A stretch of DNA of 64,000 bases from Sinorhizobium sp. B11 (GCA_039725955.1 CP091034.1:4460001-4524000); one strand, 5' to 3'; numbered from the stretch's first letter, positions 18,793 to 28,130 are shown. Translations and numbers: made by a program. The notes: generated by a model from the letters alone, not told the origin.

Positions 18793-19724
18793 TGACCAGC
18801 CTCCTTCGGATCGAGCGCATCGCGCAGGCCGTCACCCAGGAGATTGAAGCCGAGGCTGACGACGAGGATGGCGATGCCGGGCATGGCCGCGACCCACCAT
18901 TGGTCGAGGATGAAGCGGCGGCCGGAAGCAATCATCGCGCCCCATTCCGGCAGCGGCGGCTGAGCGCCAAGACCGAGGAATCCAAGGCCGGCGGCCGTCA
19001 GGATGATGCCGGCCATGTCGAGCGTCACGCGCACGATCAACGAGGAAATGCAGAGCGGCATGATGTGCCGCACAATGATGCGCAGGGGCGAGGCGCCCAT
19101 CAGCTTAACCGCCGAAATATAGTCGGACCGCCGCACGGTCAGGGTCTCGGCGCGGGCGATACGCGCATAAGGGGGCCAGGAGGTGATGGCGATCGCGATG
19201 ATGGCGTTCTGGATGCCAGGCCCGAGGGCCGCGACGAAGGCGAGCGCCAGCACGAGCTTCGGAAAGGCAAGGAAGATATCGGTGATGCGCATCAGCGTCG
19301 CATCCACCCATCCGCCCGCATAACCCGATACCGTACCGACGATGAGTCCGATCGGCGCGGAAATGATGGCGACCAGCACGACGACGAGGAGCGTCAGCCT
19401 GGAGCCGTAGACGAGGCGCGAAAAGATATCGCGACCCTGGTCGTCGGTGCCGAGCAGATAACCGGCGCTGCCGGGCGGCAGCAGGCGGGCATTTTTCAAG
19501 TCCCCCATGACCGGATTATGCGTGGCGATGACATCGGCAAAAGCAGCGACAAGCAGCAGCGCCAAAATGATGAGCAGACCGACGACGGCGAGCCTGTTGG
19601 CGGTGAACTGCCGCCAGGTAACATAGGCGCGGCCGAGCCGGGCCTGCGTGCGCGACTGCGGTCGATCCGACAGTAGCCACTCACGGCGGCTGATCGGCGT
19701 GGAAGGCGTGGTCGGAACCGTCAT
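18789..19724 (-). CDS. Peptide ABC transporter permease (DppC-like)
   Basis: 311-residue inner-membrane permease. The N-terminus has the cytoplasmic lead and first helix of DppC/OppC proteins (LAVVGLLIILALLLVAAFADVIATHNP), then GTDDQGRDIFSRLVYGSRLTL, a hallmark of this family, and the coupling EAA-type loop near ARAETLTVRRSDYISAVKLMGAS. ATGA overlap with the DppB-like gene. Confidence 0.94.
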   Translation of the reverse strand: MTVPTTPSTPISRREWLLSDRPQSRTQARLGRAYVTWRQFTANRLAVVGLLIILALLLVAAFADVIATHNPVMGDLKNARLLPPGSAGYLLGTDDQGRDIFSRLVYGSRLTLLVVVLVAIISAPIGLIVGTVSGYAGGWVDATLMRITDIFLAFPKLVLALAFVAALGPGIQNAIIAIAITSWPPYARIARAETLTVRRSDYISAVKLMGASPLRIIVRHIMPLCISSLIVRVTLDMAGIILTAAGLGFLGLGAQPPLPEWGAMIASGRRFILDQWWVAAMPGIAILVVSLGFNLLGDGLRDALDPKEAGQ

Positions 19725-20788
19725 CGGTTTCGCGTCCTCGGGTCGAGTATCCGATAGAGAAGATCGGAAATGAGATTGATGCCGACAAAAACCGTGCCGA
19801 TGACGATCGTGCCGCCGAGCACGGCGTTCATATCTGCGCTTTGCAGCGAGTTGGTGATGTAGAAGCCGATCCCGGGCCAGGAAAAGACCGTCTCCGTCAG
19901 CACCGAGCCCTCAAGCAGGCCTGCATAGGAAAGCGCAATCACCGTCACGAGTGGCACCGCCGCATTCCTCAATGCATGGCCCCAGATCACCCGCGTTTCC
20001 GAAAGTCCCTTCGCGCGGGCCGCCACCACATATTCCTGCGACAGCTCGTTCAGCATGAAGCTGCGGGTCATACGGCTGATATAGGCGAGCGAGAAATAAC
20101 CGAGCAGCGAGGCCGGCAGGATGATGTGACGGAAGACGTCGTAGAAGACATCCCATTGGCCCTGCCAGGCGCTGTCGAGAAGGTAGAAGCCGGTAACCGG
20201 GGTGAAGCTGTATTCGTAGACGATGTCGATGCGACCAGGGAACGCTACCCAGCGCAGCTGCGCATAAAAGACGACGAGCGAGATCAGCGCCAGCCAGAAG
20301 ATCGGCACCGAATATCCGACAAGCCCGATGACGCGCACGATCTGATCGACAATGCTGCCGCGGCGCACGGCAGCGAGTACGCCAAGCGGAACACCGATGA
20401 CCGAACCGATGATCGTGCCGACGGTCGCAAGCTCCAGAGTAGCGGGGAAAACGCGGCGGATATCGACCATGACCGGATTGGTGGTCAGGACGGAATTGCC
20501 GAAATCCCCGGAGAGAATGCCTTTCAGATAGATGTAGAACTGCTCGTAAAGCGGCAGGTCAAATCCCATCTCGCGGCGAACGCGCTCCACGACATGGGTC
20601 GGCGCGCGATCGCCGAGTATGGCGAGCACGGGATCGATCGGCACGACGCGGCCGATGAAGAAGGTGACGGCCAGAAGGCCGAGATAGGTGGTGACTGCGG
20701 CGAAGAGGAAACGCCCCAACGCCTTTGCGAAGGAGAGTGCACGGCCCTTGCGGGGCCGCGCCTCCTGTCTTGTTTCGACAATACTCAC
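19721..20788 (-). CDS. Peptide ABC transporter permease (DppB-like)
   Basis: 355-residue permease with a longer than usual cytoplasmic lead before the first helix (FLFAAVTTYLGLLAVTFFIGR). Family features include PTHVVERVRREMGFDLPLYEQF, the GDFGNSVLTTNPV segment and the coupling loop LSQEYVVAARAKGLSETRVIWGHALRNA. Starts with GTG 21 bp after the binding-protein gene. About six transmembrane helices. Confidence 0.94.
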   Translation of the reverse strand: MSIVETRQEARPRKGRALSFAKALGRFLFAAVTTYLGLLAVTFFIGRVVPIDPVLAILGDRAPTHVVERVRREMGFDLPLYEQFYIYLKGILSGDFGNSVLTTNPVMVDIRRVFPATLELATVGTIIGSVIGVPLGVLAAVRRGSIVDQIVRVIGLVGYSVPIFWLALISLVVFYAQLRWVAFPGRIDIVYEYSFTPVTGFYLLDSAWQGQWDVFYDVFRHIILPASLLGYFSLAYISRMTRSFMLNELSQEYVVAARAKGLSETRVIWGHALRNAAVPLVTVIALSYAGLLEGSVLTETVFSWPGIGFYITNSLQSADMNAVLGGTIVIGTVFVGINLISDLLYRILDPRTRNR

Positions 20789-20809
20789 TGGATCAGCCTG
20801 ACCGGCTCA

Positions 20810-22450
20810 TCACTTCGAGATCGGGCCTACATAGTTGGTATCGAAGCTTGGACCCAACTTGAAGTCCTTAAGGCTCTTGCGATAGCCGGCCACTTCGATC
20901 TGCTGGAAGATGATGACGAAGGGGCTGTTGGCGAGAAACTTCTTCTGCACGTCCTCATACATGCCGGCGCGTTTGGCGGCGTCACGTTCGAGCAGGGCAG
21001 CCTTGGTTTCCTTGTCAAGCTCGGGCGCTTCCCAGGTATTGCGCCATGCAAGGGTCTTCACCGTGCCAGCGTCGGAATTGTCCGGATTGGAGGTGAAGGT
21101 ATCGGCGTTGGAGTTCGGGTCGAAATAGTCCGAGCCCCACTGGCCGATATACATGTCGTGCGTGCGGGCACGGTACTTCGTCAGCGTCTGCTTGCCGTCG
21201 CCGGGGATGATCTCCATCTTCACGCCGGCCTGGGCGAGCGTCTGCTGCATGGATTCGGCAATACCGGTGACCGGCTGCGTGTTGCGCACGTCCATGGTAA
21301 CCGAGAAACCGTCCGGCAGGCCGGCCTTGGCAAGCAGTTCCTTCGCCTTGGCAACGTCGAGCTTGTAAGGGTTCTCGTTCAATGCGCCAAGTTGGCCGGT
21401 CGGCAGGAAGGTCTGGTGGATTTCGCCGATGCCCTTGATGAGGGTCGCACCGATCGCGTCATAGTCGACGAGGTACTTGAAGGCTTCCTGGACCTCAGGC
21501 TTCTTCAGGTTCTCGTTCTTGCTGTTGAGGCTGACGTAATAGACGGTGCTCTTCGGCGCATTGGTCGTCGCCAGATCTGCGTTCTTGGCAACAGCGTCGA
21601 GATCATTGGGCTCGAGGTTGCGGGCGATATCGATATCACCGGCCTCAAGCGCCAGGCGCTGAGCCGAGCTTTCCTTCATGTAGCGATAAATGACGCGGTT
21701 AAGCTTCGCCTTCTCGCCGTAATAATTGTCGTTGCGCTCCATGACGACAACTTCGTTGGCGCGCCACTCACGCAGCTTGTAAGCGCCGGAACCGGCATAA
21801 TTCGTCTTCAGCCAGTCATTGCCGAAATCGTTGTCGTACTTGTGGTCGGCATCGACGGTGACCGGTTTCACGTGGTCCACCACCAGCTTCTTGTCGACAA
21901 CGGAAGCAACCGTTGCCGTCAGGCAGTTCAGCACGAAGCTCGGCGCATAGGCCTTGTCGACAGTGAAGGTGAAGGTGGTCGGGTCGACAGCCTTGGCCTT
22001 CTCGGCGACGTTGTCGCCGGTCAAGCCGAACTGCGTGAGAATGAAGGCCGGGCTCTTGTCGAGCTTCACGGCGCGCTCGAAGGACCAGGCAACGTCTTCG
22101 GCGGTGATCGGATTGCCGGACGCAAACTTCAGATCCGGCTTCAGCTTGAAGGTGTAGGTCAGGCCGTCATCGGAAACCGTCCAGCTGTCGGCGAGGTCAC
22201 CCTTGATCTTCGAGGTGTCGTTCATGTCGAGACGAACGAGCAGGCTATAGGTGTTGCTGGTAACCTCGGCCGTCGAAAGCTCGAAAGCCTCGCCCGGATC
22301 CATCGAGATGATGTCGTCGATGGCGAAACCTTCGACGAGCGTGTCCTTCGGCGTCTCTGCGAAGGCAGCAGGCGCTGCTACCATCAGGAGCGAAAGGGCC
22401 GCCCCTGCGGAAAGAAGGCGGAAGCTACGGTTCAGTTTGGTAATCATCAT
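20810..22450 (-). CDS. Periplasmic oligopeptide-binding protein (SBP family 5)
   Basis: 546-residue substrate-binding protein. The N-terminus is a Sec signal peptide (RLLSAGAALSLLMVAAPAAFA) cleaved near residue 31. The mature part has the family-5 signature region (ASGNPITAEDVAWSFERAV) and NYAGSGAYKLREWRANE, where bound peptide backbones are contacted. Start ATG 22450 has CAGGGGAAC upstream. It follows the dipeptidase gene by 44 bp. Substrate is probably a di- or oligopeptide given the paired peptidase; the true ligand is not shown by sequence. Confidence 0.93.
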   Translation of the reverse strand: MMITKLNRSFRLLSAGAALSLLMVAAPAAFAETPKDTLVEGFAIDDIISMDPGEAFELSTAEVTSNTYSLLVRLDMNDTSKIKGDLADSWTVSDDGLTYTFKLKPDLKFASGNPITAEDVAWSFERAVKLDKSPAFILTQFGLTGDNVAEKAKAVDPTTFTFTVDKAYAPSFVLNCLTATVASVVDKKLVVDHVKPVTVDADHKYDNDFGNDWLKTNYAGSGAYKLREWRANEVVVMERNDNYYGEKAKLNRVIYRYMKESSAQRLALEAGDIDIARNLEPNDLDAVAKNADLATTNAPKSTVYYVSLNSKNENLKKPEVQEAFKYLVDYDAIGATLIKGIGEIHQTFLPTGQLGALNENPYKLDVAKAKELLAKAGLPDGFSVTMDVRNTQPVTGIAESMQQTLAQAGVKMEIIPGDGKQTLTKYRARTHDMYIGQWGSDYFDPNSNADTFTSNPDNSDAGTVKTLAWRNTWEAPELDKETKAALLERDAAKRAGMYEDVQKKFLANSPFVIIFQQIEVAGYRKSLKDFKLGPSFDTNYVGPISK

Positions 22451-22494
22451 GGTTTGTTCCCCTGTTTTGATTGATTACTAAGTATTATTTGGTC

Positions 22495-23553
22495 TCAGGC
22501 GTCCTCTTCCCTCCACGCCGAAGCCAGAATGCGAAGCCAGTTTTCGCTGGCCATTTTGGTCAAGTCCTCCGCACCATAGCCAGCTTGCCGGAGAGCGGCA
22601 ATCAGCCTCTGGTTGCCCGAGGCATCACCGATTTCTTCCGGAATGGTAGCACCGTCAAAGTCCGAACCGAGCGCCACGCAATCGATCCCGACCCGGTTCA
22701 CGAGGTAATCGATATGGCGGATCATGTCGGAAAGCGGCGTATCGGCATCGGAGCGGCCATCCGGACGAAGCATCGCCGTCGCATAGTTCACACCGACAAG
22801 ACCGCGACGCTCACGGATCGCGTCGAGCTGCCTGTCGGTGAGGTTGCGGGCGACCGGTGTCAGCGCATGGGCGTTGGAATGGCTGGCGACGAGCGGCTGG
22901 TCGCTCGTCTCCGCCACATCCCAGAAACCCTTCTCGGTGATATGGGCAAGATCGATCATGATTCCGAGACGATTGCACTCGCGCACGAGCGCGAAGCCGG
23001 CTTCCGTCAAACCCGGCGCCGTATCCGGCGAGCTCGGGAAGGCAAAGGGCACGCCATGCCCAAAGATATTGTGCCGGCTCCACACCGGGCCGAGCGAACG
23101 CAACCCGGCGGCATAAAGAACATCCAGAGCAGCGAGATCGGCGCCGATTGCTTCACAGCCCTCGATATGCAGGACAGCAGCAAAAACGCCTGATACCATC
23201 GCCTTGCGGATATCTTTCACCGTTCGGCAGAGCCGCCAGGCGCCGGCACGGTCGAGCCTGAGCGCGATCGCCGCCATCTCCGTGGCGATGGCAAGCGAGG
23301 GCAGCGGGTCGAGGGGAGCAGCAAGCGGCGTCGCGTAATGGCCGTTCACATCAGGATCGGCAAACACGAGATCGCCCGATGGGACGTAAATGGCACAAAG
23401 GCCACCCGCCAGACCGCCAGCCTTAGACCTGATGGCATCTATATGGCCTGCCGTCGTACCGTTTGCGAATTCCGCGACCGGATCGCTTCCGTCTTTCGCA
23501 TGGGACCAGAGTCGAAGGAGAACGTCGTTATGACCGTCGAATACGAGTTGCAT
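22495..23553 (-). CDS. Membrane-dipeptidase family (M19) zinc dipeptidase
   Basis: 352-residue amidohydrolase-fold dipeptidase. The metal ligands of family M19 can be followed: DGHNDVLLR at the N-terminus, HIEGCEAI (bridging Glu), DLAHITEKGFWDV and SHSNAHALTPVARNLTD (His ligands), and GSDFDGATIPEE near the C-terminus. I start at ATG 23553 with AGGAAAG upstream rather than at 23598. It is the first gene of the peptide-transport operon, so it likely hydrolyses imported dipeptides, possibly including those with D-residues, a common M19 substrate class. No signal peptide, so cytosolic. Confidence 0.92.
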   Translation of the reverse strand: MQLVFDGHNDVLLRLWSHAKDGSDPVAEFANGTTAGHIDAIRSKAGGLAGGLCAIYVPSGDLVFADPDVNGHYATPLAAPLDPLPSLAIATEMAAIALRLDRAGAWRLCRTVKDIRKAMVSGVFAAVLHIEGCEAIGADLAALDVLYAAGLRSLGPVWSRHNIFGHGVPFAFPSSPDTAPGLTEAGFALVRECNRLGIMIDLAHITEKGFWDVAETSDQPLVASHSNAHALTPVARNLTDRQLDAIRERRGLVGVNYATAMLRPDGRSDADTPLSDMIRHIDYLVNRVGIDCVALGSDFDGATIPEEIGDASGNQRLIAALRQAGYGAEDLTKMASENWLRILASAWREEDA

Positions 23554-23764
23554 CTGCTTTCCTGCACTGCCCGAACGGGCGGACCGAAGCGGCAACAATA
23601 GAAAAGCTGACAGAAAGCGCCACCTCTTTTTTTACAAATGCGCAATGTGGAAACCATGCAATTTTGCGATGCAAAAGGGCGGCGCCGCAGATACCTTGCA
23701 TCCTGCGATCCGCAGCCTCAATCAGCGCAGACGGTCTTTTCTGCCAATGATCTGAAAGAACTCC

Positions 23765-24316
23765 ATGAGTGAGGAAATTTTCCACGCGCTTACCCGACGA
23801 CACCCGAATGCCAGGCTGACGGCGACCGATCAGCCCCTACCGGAAGCTGATTTTGAGGCACAGAAACACAAGCACTTTTCCCGACGGGCGCGGGGCGGAG
23901 CGATCGGCATCATCCACAATGCCAGCGGTCAAATCGTCCTCGCGAAGAGAAGCGGCATGCACGCGGGCTGGTCCCTGCCGGGTGGAACGGTCGAAGAAGG
24001 CGAGGATTTTTCGGTCGCATTTCGCCGCGAGATATCAGAGGAGATTGGCGTTTCCCTGGATCGCGTGGATCTGATCGAACTCGAGCGAAAAAAGTTTATT
24101 TCACCGAAAGGCGAAACCTTCGACTTCCTGCTTGCGGTCTTCGAAGCGCGCATAGGTGAGAGACAATTGCCCGGACCGACAGATGACGCTCTCGCCGAGG
24201 GATTGGAAATCGATCTCTTCTATCCGGCCGATATCCCTCCCGAGATGATTTTGGGGGATCGCCAGAAACTCGTGCACCATCTGAAGATATCCGGAGCCCT
24301 GGATCCTTCGTTGTGA
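23765..24316 (+). CDS. Nudix hydrolase
   Basis: 183-residue protein with a complete Nudix box, GGTVEEGEDFSVAFRREISE followed by EIGV, matching GX5EX7REUXEEXGU. Such enzymes hydrolyse nucleoside diphosphates linked to another moiety, with Mg2+ bound by the REXXEE glutamates. The N-terminal 45 residues are a short lead before the fold begins at GGAIGIIHNASGQIVLAKR. Substrate cannot be inferred. Divergent from the dipeptidase operon, convergent with the inositol-type ABC operon, and ended by a shared terminator. Confidence 0.9.
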   Translation: MSEEIFHALTRRHPNARLTATDQPLPEADFEAQKHKHFSRRARGGAIGIIHNASGQIVLAKRSGMHAGWSLPGGTVEEGEDFSVAFRREISEEIGVSLDRVDLIELERKKFISPKGETFDFLLAVFEARIGERQLPGPTDDALAEGLEIDLFYPADIPPEMILGDRQKLVHHLKISGALDPSL

Positions 24317-24342
24317 CCACAGCCGTTCTCCATAAACAGTGA

Positions 24343-24364
24343 AGGGGGCCGAAGCCCCCTTTTC
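24343..24364. terminator. Bidirectional terminator between convergent genes
   Basis: GGGGGC / GCCCCC stem with loop CGAA and T's on the plus side (AA..TTTT symmetry). It serves the Nudix gene on the plus strand and the sugar permease gene, which ends 6 bp away, on the minus strand. Confidence 0.85.
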
Positions 24365-24369
24365 CCGGT

Positions 24370-25395
24370 TCAGTGCTTGGTTCGTTTCTTCTGCCTGTAG
24401 ACGTCGATAACGACGGCCGCGATGATGATGACGCCCTTGACGATTTCCTGGTAGTAAGCGTCGATCCTGAGAAAGGTGAAGCCTGACGTCATGACGCCGA
24501 GAATGACGGTACCGATGACGGTGCCAGTGATGCGTCCGACGCCGCCGGTGAGCGAAGTGCCGCCGATGACGGTCGCGGCAATCGCGTCGAGTTCATATCC
24601 GACACCCATGCTGGCTTGGGCGGTTTCAGCGCGAGCCGCCGTAACAATACCGGCAAGACCGGCAAGCAATCCCGCAATCACATAAACCTTGACGAGATGC
24701 GCCTCGATATTGATGCCCGAGACGCGCGCGGCCTGCGGGTTCGCACCGATGGCGTATGTGAACTTGCCGTAGCGGGTGTAGCGCAGCGCAATGTGAAAGA
24801 TCAGCGCAACAACCAGAAAAACGACGACGGGCCACGCCTTGGTTCCGATGAAATGGAATTGCTCGGTGATCCCGGAAACCGGCTGCCCCTTCGTATACCA
24901 CTTCGCCACGCCTCTCGCCGAAACGAACATGCCAAGCGTTGCGATGAAGGGAGGGATCTTCGTATAGGCGATGAGCGCGCCATTTATGAGACCGGCAGCC
25001 GACCCGATCAGCAGGCCGATCATGATCGGCACGAGAGCGGGCAGGTCGGTCAGCGAGGGGAAGACGGCTCGTCCCCAGGTAGAGGACTGGGCGAAGCTGG
25101 TTGCGATCATCGCCGTCATGCCGACGACCGAGCCCGACGAAAGATCGATGCCGCCGGTGATGATGACCTGGGTGACGCCGACAGCGATGATGCCGATGAC
25201 GGAGACCTGCAGGATCATGATCGTCAGGCGCTGCGAGTTCAGAAGAAAGCTCTGGCCGATAAAGATCCAGCCGAGAATTTCATAAACGAGCGCAATACCG
25301 ACCAGCACGAGGAAGATGCTGAGTTCCGGCGGCACACGCCGCCGTCTCGGCCGGGTTGCGAGGGGTGCTGTGCCCTCTGCTGCCTTGATAGTCAT
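24370..25395 (-). CDS. iatP: Sugar ABC transporter permease, probable inositol system (IatP/RbsC family)
   Basis: 341-residue permease of the RbsC/BPD_transp_2 family, about eight to ten helices. Typical segments are GITQV-like GVTQVIITGGIDLSSGSVVGM, PPFIATLGMFVSARG, and GTSLTGGVGRITGTVIGTVI. I start at ATG 25395 (MTIKAAEGTAP) with AAAGGGAGG upstream, not at 25431. It follows the ATPase gene by 36 bp and is the last gene of an SBP-ATPase-permease operon. The inositol name rests on the binding protein and its upstream IolR-type box; ribose or another polyol remains possible. Confidence 0.85.
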   Translation of the reverse strand: MTIKAAEGTAPLATRPRRRRVPPELSIFLVLVGIALVYEILGWIFIGQSFLLNSQRLTIMILQVSVIGIIAVGVTQVIITGGIDLSSGSVVGMTAMIATSFAQSSTWGRAVFPSLTDLPALVPIMIGLLIGSAAGLINGALIAYTKIPPFIATLGMFVSARGVAKWYTKGQPVSGITEQFHFIGTKAWPVVVFLVVALIFHIALRYTRYGKFTYAIGANPQAARVSGINIEAHLVKVYVIAGLLAGLAGIVTAARAETAQASMGVGYELDAIAATVIGGTSLTGGVGRITGTVIGTVILGVMTSGFTFLRIDAYYQEIVKGVIIIAAVVIDVYRQKKRTKH

Positions 25396-25431
25396 GTCAA
25401 ACCTCCCTTTGGCGATCGTTGTCACGCGCAA

Positions 25432-26973
25432 TCACTGCGCGGCGAGTTCCATCACCTTGATCTGCGTTGCTTCGTCGCGATTGAGAAAACCGGTGACGCG
25501 CCCCTCGTGCATCACCATGATACGGTCGCTCATGCCGAGAACCTCGGGCATCTCCGAAGAGATCATGATGACGGCGACGCCGTTGCGCGCCATTTCCGTG
25601 ACCAGCCGATGGATTTCCGCCTTGGCCCCGACATCGATGCCGCGTGTCGGCTCGTCGAGAATCAGGATTTTCGGATTGGTGAGCAGCCAGCGGCCGATCA
25701 GCACTTTCTGCTGATTGCCGCCCGAGAGGTTCTCGACCCGCTCATAGAGGGTCGGGGTCTTGACACGCAGCTTGCGCGCCATGTCCTCGCAGGTTTCCTC
25801 AATCGCGCCCTCCTGAACAAAGCCGCCCTTGACGAACTTGTCGTGCAGCACGGCGACCTGCATGTTTTCGAGCACGTTGAGGATCAGAAGACAGCCCGTA
25901 TCCTTGCGGTCTTCCGTGAGGAAAGCCATGCGATTGCGGATCGCTGCCGTCGGCGAAGTGATCTGTACCTGCTTGCCGAAAAGCTCGATCGTGCCGGAGC
26001 TTGCCGGTGTCACGCCGAACAGCGTTTCGGCGACATTCGATCGGCCGGAGCCGACGAGGCCTGCCACACCGAGTATTTCGCCCGAGCGCACCTCGAAGGA
26101 AACGTCGCGGAAGATGCCGGACAGGCTGAGGTCCTTCACCGACAGTACTACCTCGCCGATCGGCACCTCTTCCTTCGGGAACATCTGGGTGATCTCGCGG
26201 CCGACCATCATGCGGATGATGTCGTCGCGGGTAACATCAGTGGAGGCATGCGTGCCGATATATTTGCCGTCACGGAAAACGGAGAACTCGTCGGCGATCT
26301 CGAAGAGTTCGTTCATCTTGTGGGTGATGTAGACGATGCCGATGCCCTGGGATCTCAGGTCGCGAATGATGCGGAAAAGATGCTCGACCTCGCGCTCCGT
26401 CAGCGCCGAGGTCGGCTCGTCCATGATGAGGACGTCGGAATTGTAGGAAACTGCCTTGGCGATCTCGACCATTTGCCGGTTTGCGACCGAGAGGTAGCGG
26501 ACCTCGATATCTGGGTCGATCGCGATATTGAGCCGGGCAAACAGCGCCTCGGTCATGCGATGCATCGCGCCGTGGTCGACGAATCCGAAGCGGTTCTTGG
26601 GCTCGCGGCGGATCCAGATATTTTCGGCGACCGTCATGAACGGCATCAGGTTCAGCTCCTGATGGATCATGGCGATCCCATTCTCCAGCGCATCGAGCGG
26701 AGATTTCAACCGGATTTCCGCCCCTTTCAGGCGGATATCGCCCTTGTCGGGCGTGTAGATGCCGGCGAGGATTTTCATCAGAGTCGACTTGCCGGCGCCG
26801 TTTTCACCCATCAGCGCATGCACGGAAGCGCGCTTCAGCCGGAACTGCACATCGTCGAGCGCGACGACCCCCGGAAATTCCTTGCGAACGCCCTCTGCGC
26901 TCAAGAGATATTCCGCATTCGGAACTGCGCCGCTTGCGCGCACTGCGGCCATGGTTGACGGGCTGACGACCAT
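25432..26973 (-). CDS. iatA: Sugar ABC transporter ATPase with two ABC domains, probable inositol system
   Basis: 513-residue duplicated ATPase of the RbsA/MglA type. The first domain has Walker A GENGAGKST, Q-loop MIHQELNL, a signature variant LSVANRQMVEIAKAV and Walker B VLIMDEPTSAL. The second is degenerate at Walker A (GLVGSGRSNVAE) but keeps LSGGNQQKVLIGRWL and ILILDEPTRGIDVGAK, as is normal for this family. ATG 26973 follows GGAGGAGATGAT. Operon partner of the permease and the binding protein. Confidence 0.92.
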   Translation of the reverse strand: MVVSPSTMAAVRASGAVPNAEYLLSAEGVRKEFPGVVALDDVQFRLKRASVHALMGENGAGKSTLMKILAGIYTPDKGDIRLKGAEIRLKSPLDALENGIAMIHQELNLMPFMTVAENIWIRREPKNRFGFVDHGAMHRMTEALFARLNIAIDPDIEVRYLSVANRQMVEIAKAVSYNSDVLIMDEPTSALTEREVEHLFRIIRDLRSQGIGIVYITHKMNELFEIADEFSVFRDGKYIGTHASTDVTRDDIIRMMVGREITQMFPKEEVPIGEVVLSVKDLSLSGIFRDVSFEVRSGEILGVAGLVGSGRSNVAETLFGVTPASSGTIELFGKQVQITSPTAAIRNRMAFLTEDRKDTGCLLILNVLENMQVAVLHDKFVKGGFVQEGAIEETCEDMARKLRVKTPTLYERVENLSGGNQQKVLIGRWLLTNPKILILDEPTRGIDVGAKAEIHRLVTEMARNGVAVIMISSEMPEVLGMSDRIMVMHEGRVTGFLNRDEATQIKVMELAAQ

Positions 26974-27004
26974 ATCATCTCCTCCGGATACGGACAGGCT
27001 GAAA

Positions 27005-27027
27005 GGATGCGGGCAGAACCCGCATCC
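27005..27027 (-). other. Intercistronic stem-loop after the sugar-binding protein gene
   Basis: Perfect 9-bp inverted repeat GGATGCGGG / CCCGCATCC with a 5-base loop, 16 bp past the binding-protein stop and 32 bp before the ATPase gene. Only a short T run follows on the minus strand. Such stems commonly protect the upstream mRNA from 3' decay or attenuate read-through so the binding protein exceeds the membrane components. The same 9-mer stem occurs at 34414-34439. Confidence 0.75.
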
Positions 27028-27042
27028 TGCTTGGCGTTTGCC

Positions 27043-27972
27043 TCAGTTCTTGGAGACAAAGTCCTTGACGTTGGCAGGCGTGACGAGCTGGAAGGGGATG
27101 TAGACCTTCTTCTCGACCTTTTCGCCCTTGGCAATCTTGAGTGCCGTGTCGAGCGCGCCCTTGCCTTGGCCCGCGGCATCCTGGAACACGGTGACATCGA
27201 GGTCGCCGGCCTGCATTGCGGCAAGCGCGTCCTGCGTGGCGTCGACACCGCCGACGACGACCTTGGTCATATCCTTGCCGGCTGCCTTCAGCGCCTGGAT
27301 GGCGCCGATCGCCATTTCGTCGTTGTTGGAGATCACGGCATCGAACTCGATGCCGCTGGAGAGCCAGTTGGTCATCAGGTCGGCGCCCTGGGTACGATCC
27401 CAGTTGGCCGTCTGCTCTTCCACGATCTCCAGTCCCTTGCATTCGTCTGTCTTGACGACATCATGAACGTCCTGCGTGCGCATGCGCGCAGCCTGGTTGG
27501 AAAGCTCGCCCATGATAACGACGGCCTTGCCCTTGCCGCCGAGAATACGGCAGATTTCCTTGGTTTCCAGCGTGCCGGATTCCTGTTCGTTGGAAGCGAC
27601 GAAAGCCTGCTTTTCGGGCAGCGTGTCGACGTTGACCGGCTGACGGTTGACGTAAACCAGCGGAATGCCGGCATCGGCAGCGAGCTTCGACATTGCAGTC
27701 GTCGCATCGGTATCGACAGGGTTGACGATGATTGCATCGACCTTGGAGGCGATGAAATTCTGGATCTGGCTCTGCTGCTTGGAAACGTCGTTCTGCGCGT
27801 CTTCAACCTGCAGGGTCACGCCATTCAGCGTCTTTGCATAATCGGTCATCCCGTTGCGCAGAACGGTCAGGAAGTTGTCGTCGAATTTCGCCATCGAAAC
27901 GCCAACGGTTTCCGCATGTGCGGCCGTCGACAGGACGAGCGCCATCGCGGTGCCCAGGATAAATCTTTTCAT
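27043..27972 (-). CDS. ibpA: Periplasmic sugar-binding protein, probable myo-inositol (IbpA family)
   Basis: 309-residue type I periplasmic binding protein (peripla_BP_4). Signal peptide MKRFILGTAMALVLSTAAHA, then the mature fold with ETVGVSMAKFDDNFLTVL, ASKVDAIIVNPVDTDATTAM, LVYVNRQPVN and VISNNDEMAIGAIQALKAAG. The stretches DDNFLTVLRNGM, QLEVEDAQND-like VTLQVEDAQND and NPVDTDAT match what I recall of rhizobial and Caulobacter inositol-binding proteins. A GGAA-N6-TTCC element 145 bp upstream, the IolR recognition pattern of S. meliloti, supports that reading. Family certain; ligand inferred. Confidence 0.85.
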   Translation of the reverse strand: MKRFILGTAMALVLSTAAHAETVGVSMAKFDDNFLTVLRNGMTDYAKTLNGVTLQVEDAQNDVSKQQSQIQNFIASKVDAIIVNPVDTDATTAMSKLAADAGIPLVYVNRQPVNVDTLPEKQAFVASNEQESGTLETKEICRILGGKGKAVVIMGELSNQAARMRTQDVHDVVKTDECKGLEIVEEQTANWDRTQGADLMTNWLSSGIEFDAVISNNDEMAIGAIQALKAAGKDMTKVVVGGVDATQDALAAMQAGDLDVTVFQDAAGQGKGALDTALKIAKGEKVEKKVYIPFQLVTPANVKDFVSKN

Positions 27973-28073
27973 TGCATTTCCTCCACAAAGCGGTGCCCGG
28001 CTGCACCCTCCTCACGCCGGGGTCCCAGACATCCGTCTGCGAACCTCAATCCCATGCCGCCTCTCCCGTGGCG

Positions 28074-28091
28074 GTTCCGTTAAAACGGAAC
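28074..28091. promoter_or_regulatory. Palindrome in the ibpA-like promoter region
   Basis: GTTCCGT-TAAA-ACGGAAC, a perfect 7-bp inverted repeat about 100 bp upstream of the binding-protein ATG. Candidate regulator site overlapping or next to the promoter; the regulator is unknown. Confidence 0.45.
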
Positions 28092-28116
28092 AAACAAACC
28101 GTAAAATTTGTTTCGC

Positions 28117-28130
28117 GGAATATTCATTCC
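28117..28130. promoter_or_regulatory. Candidate IolR operator GGAA-N6-TTCC
   Basis: GGAATATTCATTCC fits the GGAA-N6-TTCC motif reported for the RpiR-type repressor IolR of inositol catabolism in Sinorhizobium meliloti. It lies upstream of the ABC binding-protein gene on the minus strand. A 8-defined-base motif can occur by chance, so the call depends on the match with the predicted ligand. Confidence 0.5.

Noticed and set aside
19841..22474. Plus-strand open frame of 877 codons
   Set aside because: Runs antisense through two complete peptide-transporter genes and has the His/Asp/Gly/Arg-rich composition of a shadow frame.
24616..26958. Plus-strand open frame of 780 codons
   Set aside because: Antisense to the inositol-type permease and ATPase genes; no ribosome-binding site and shadow-like composition.
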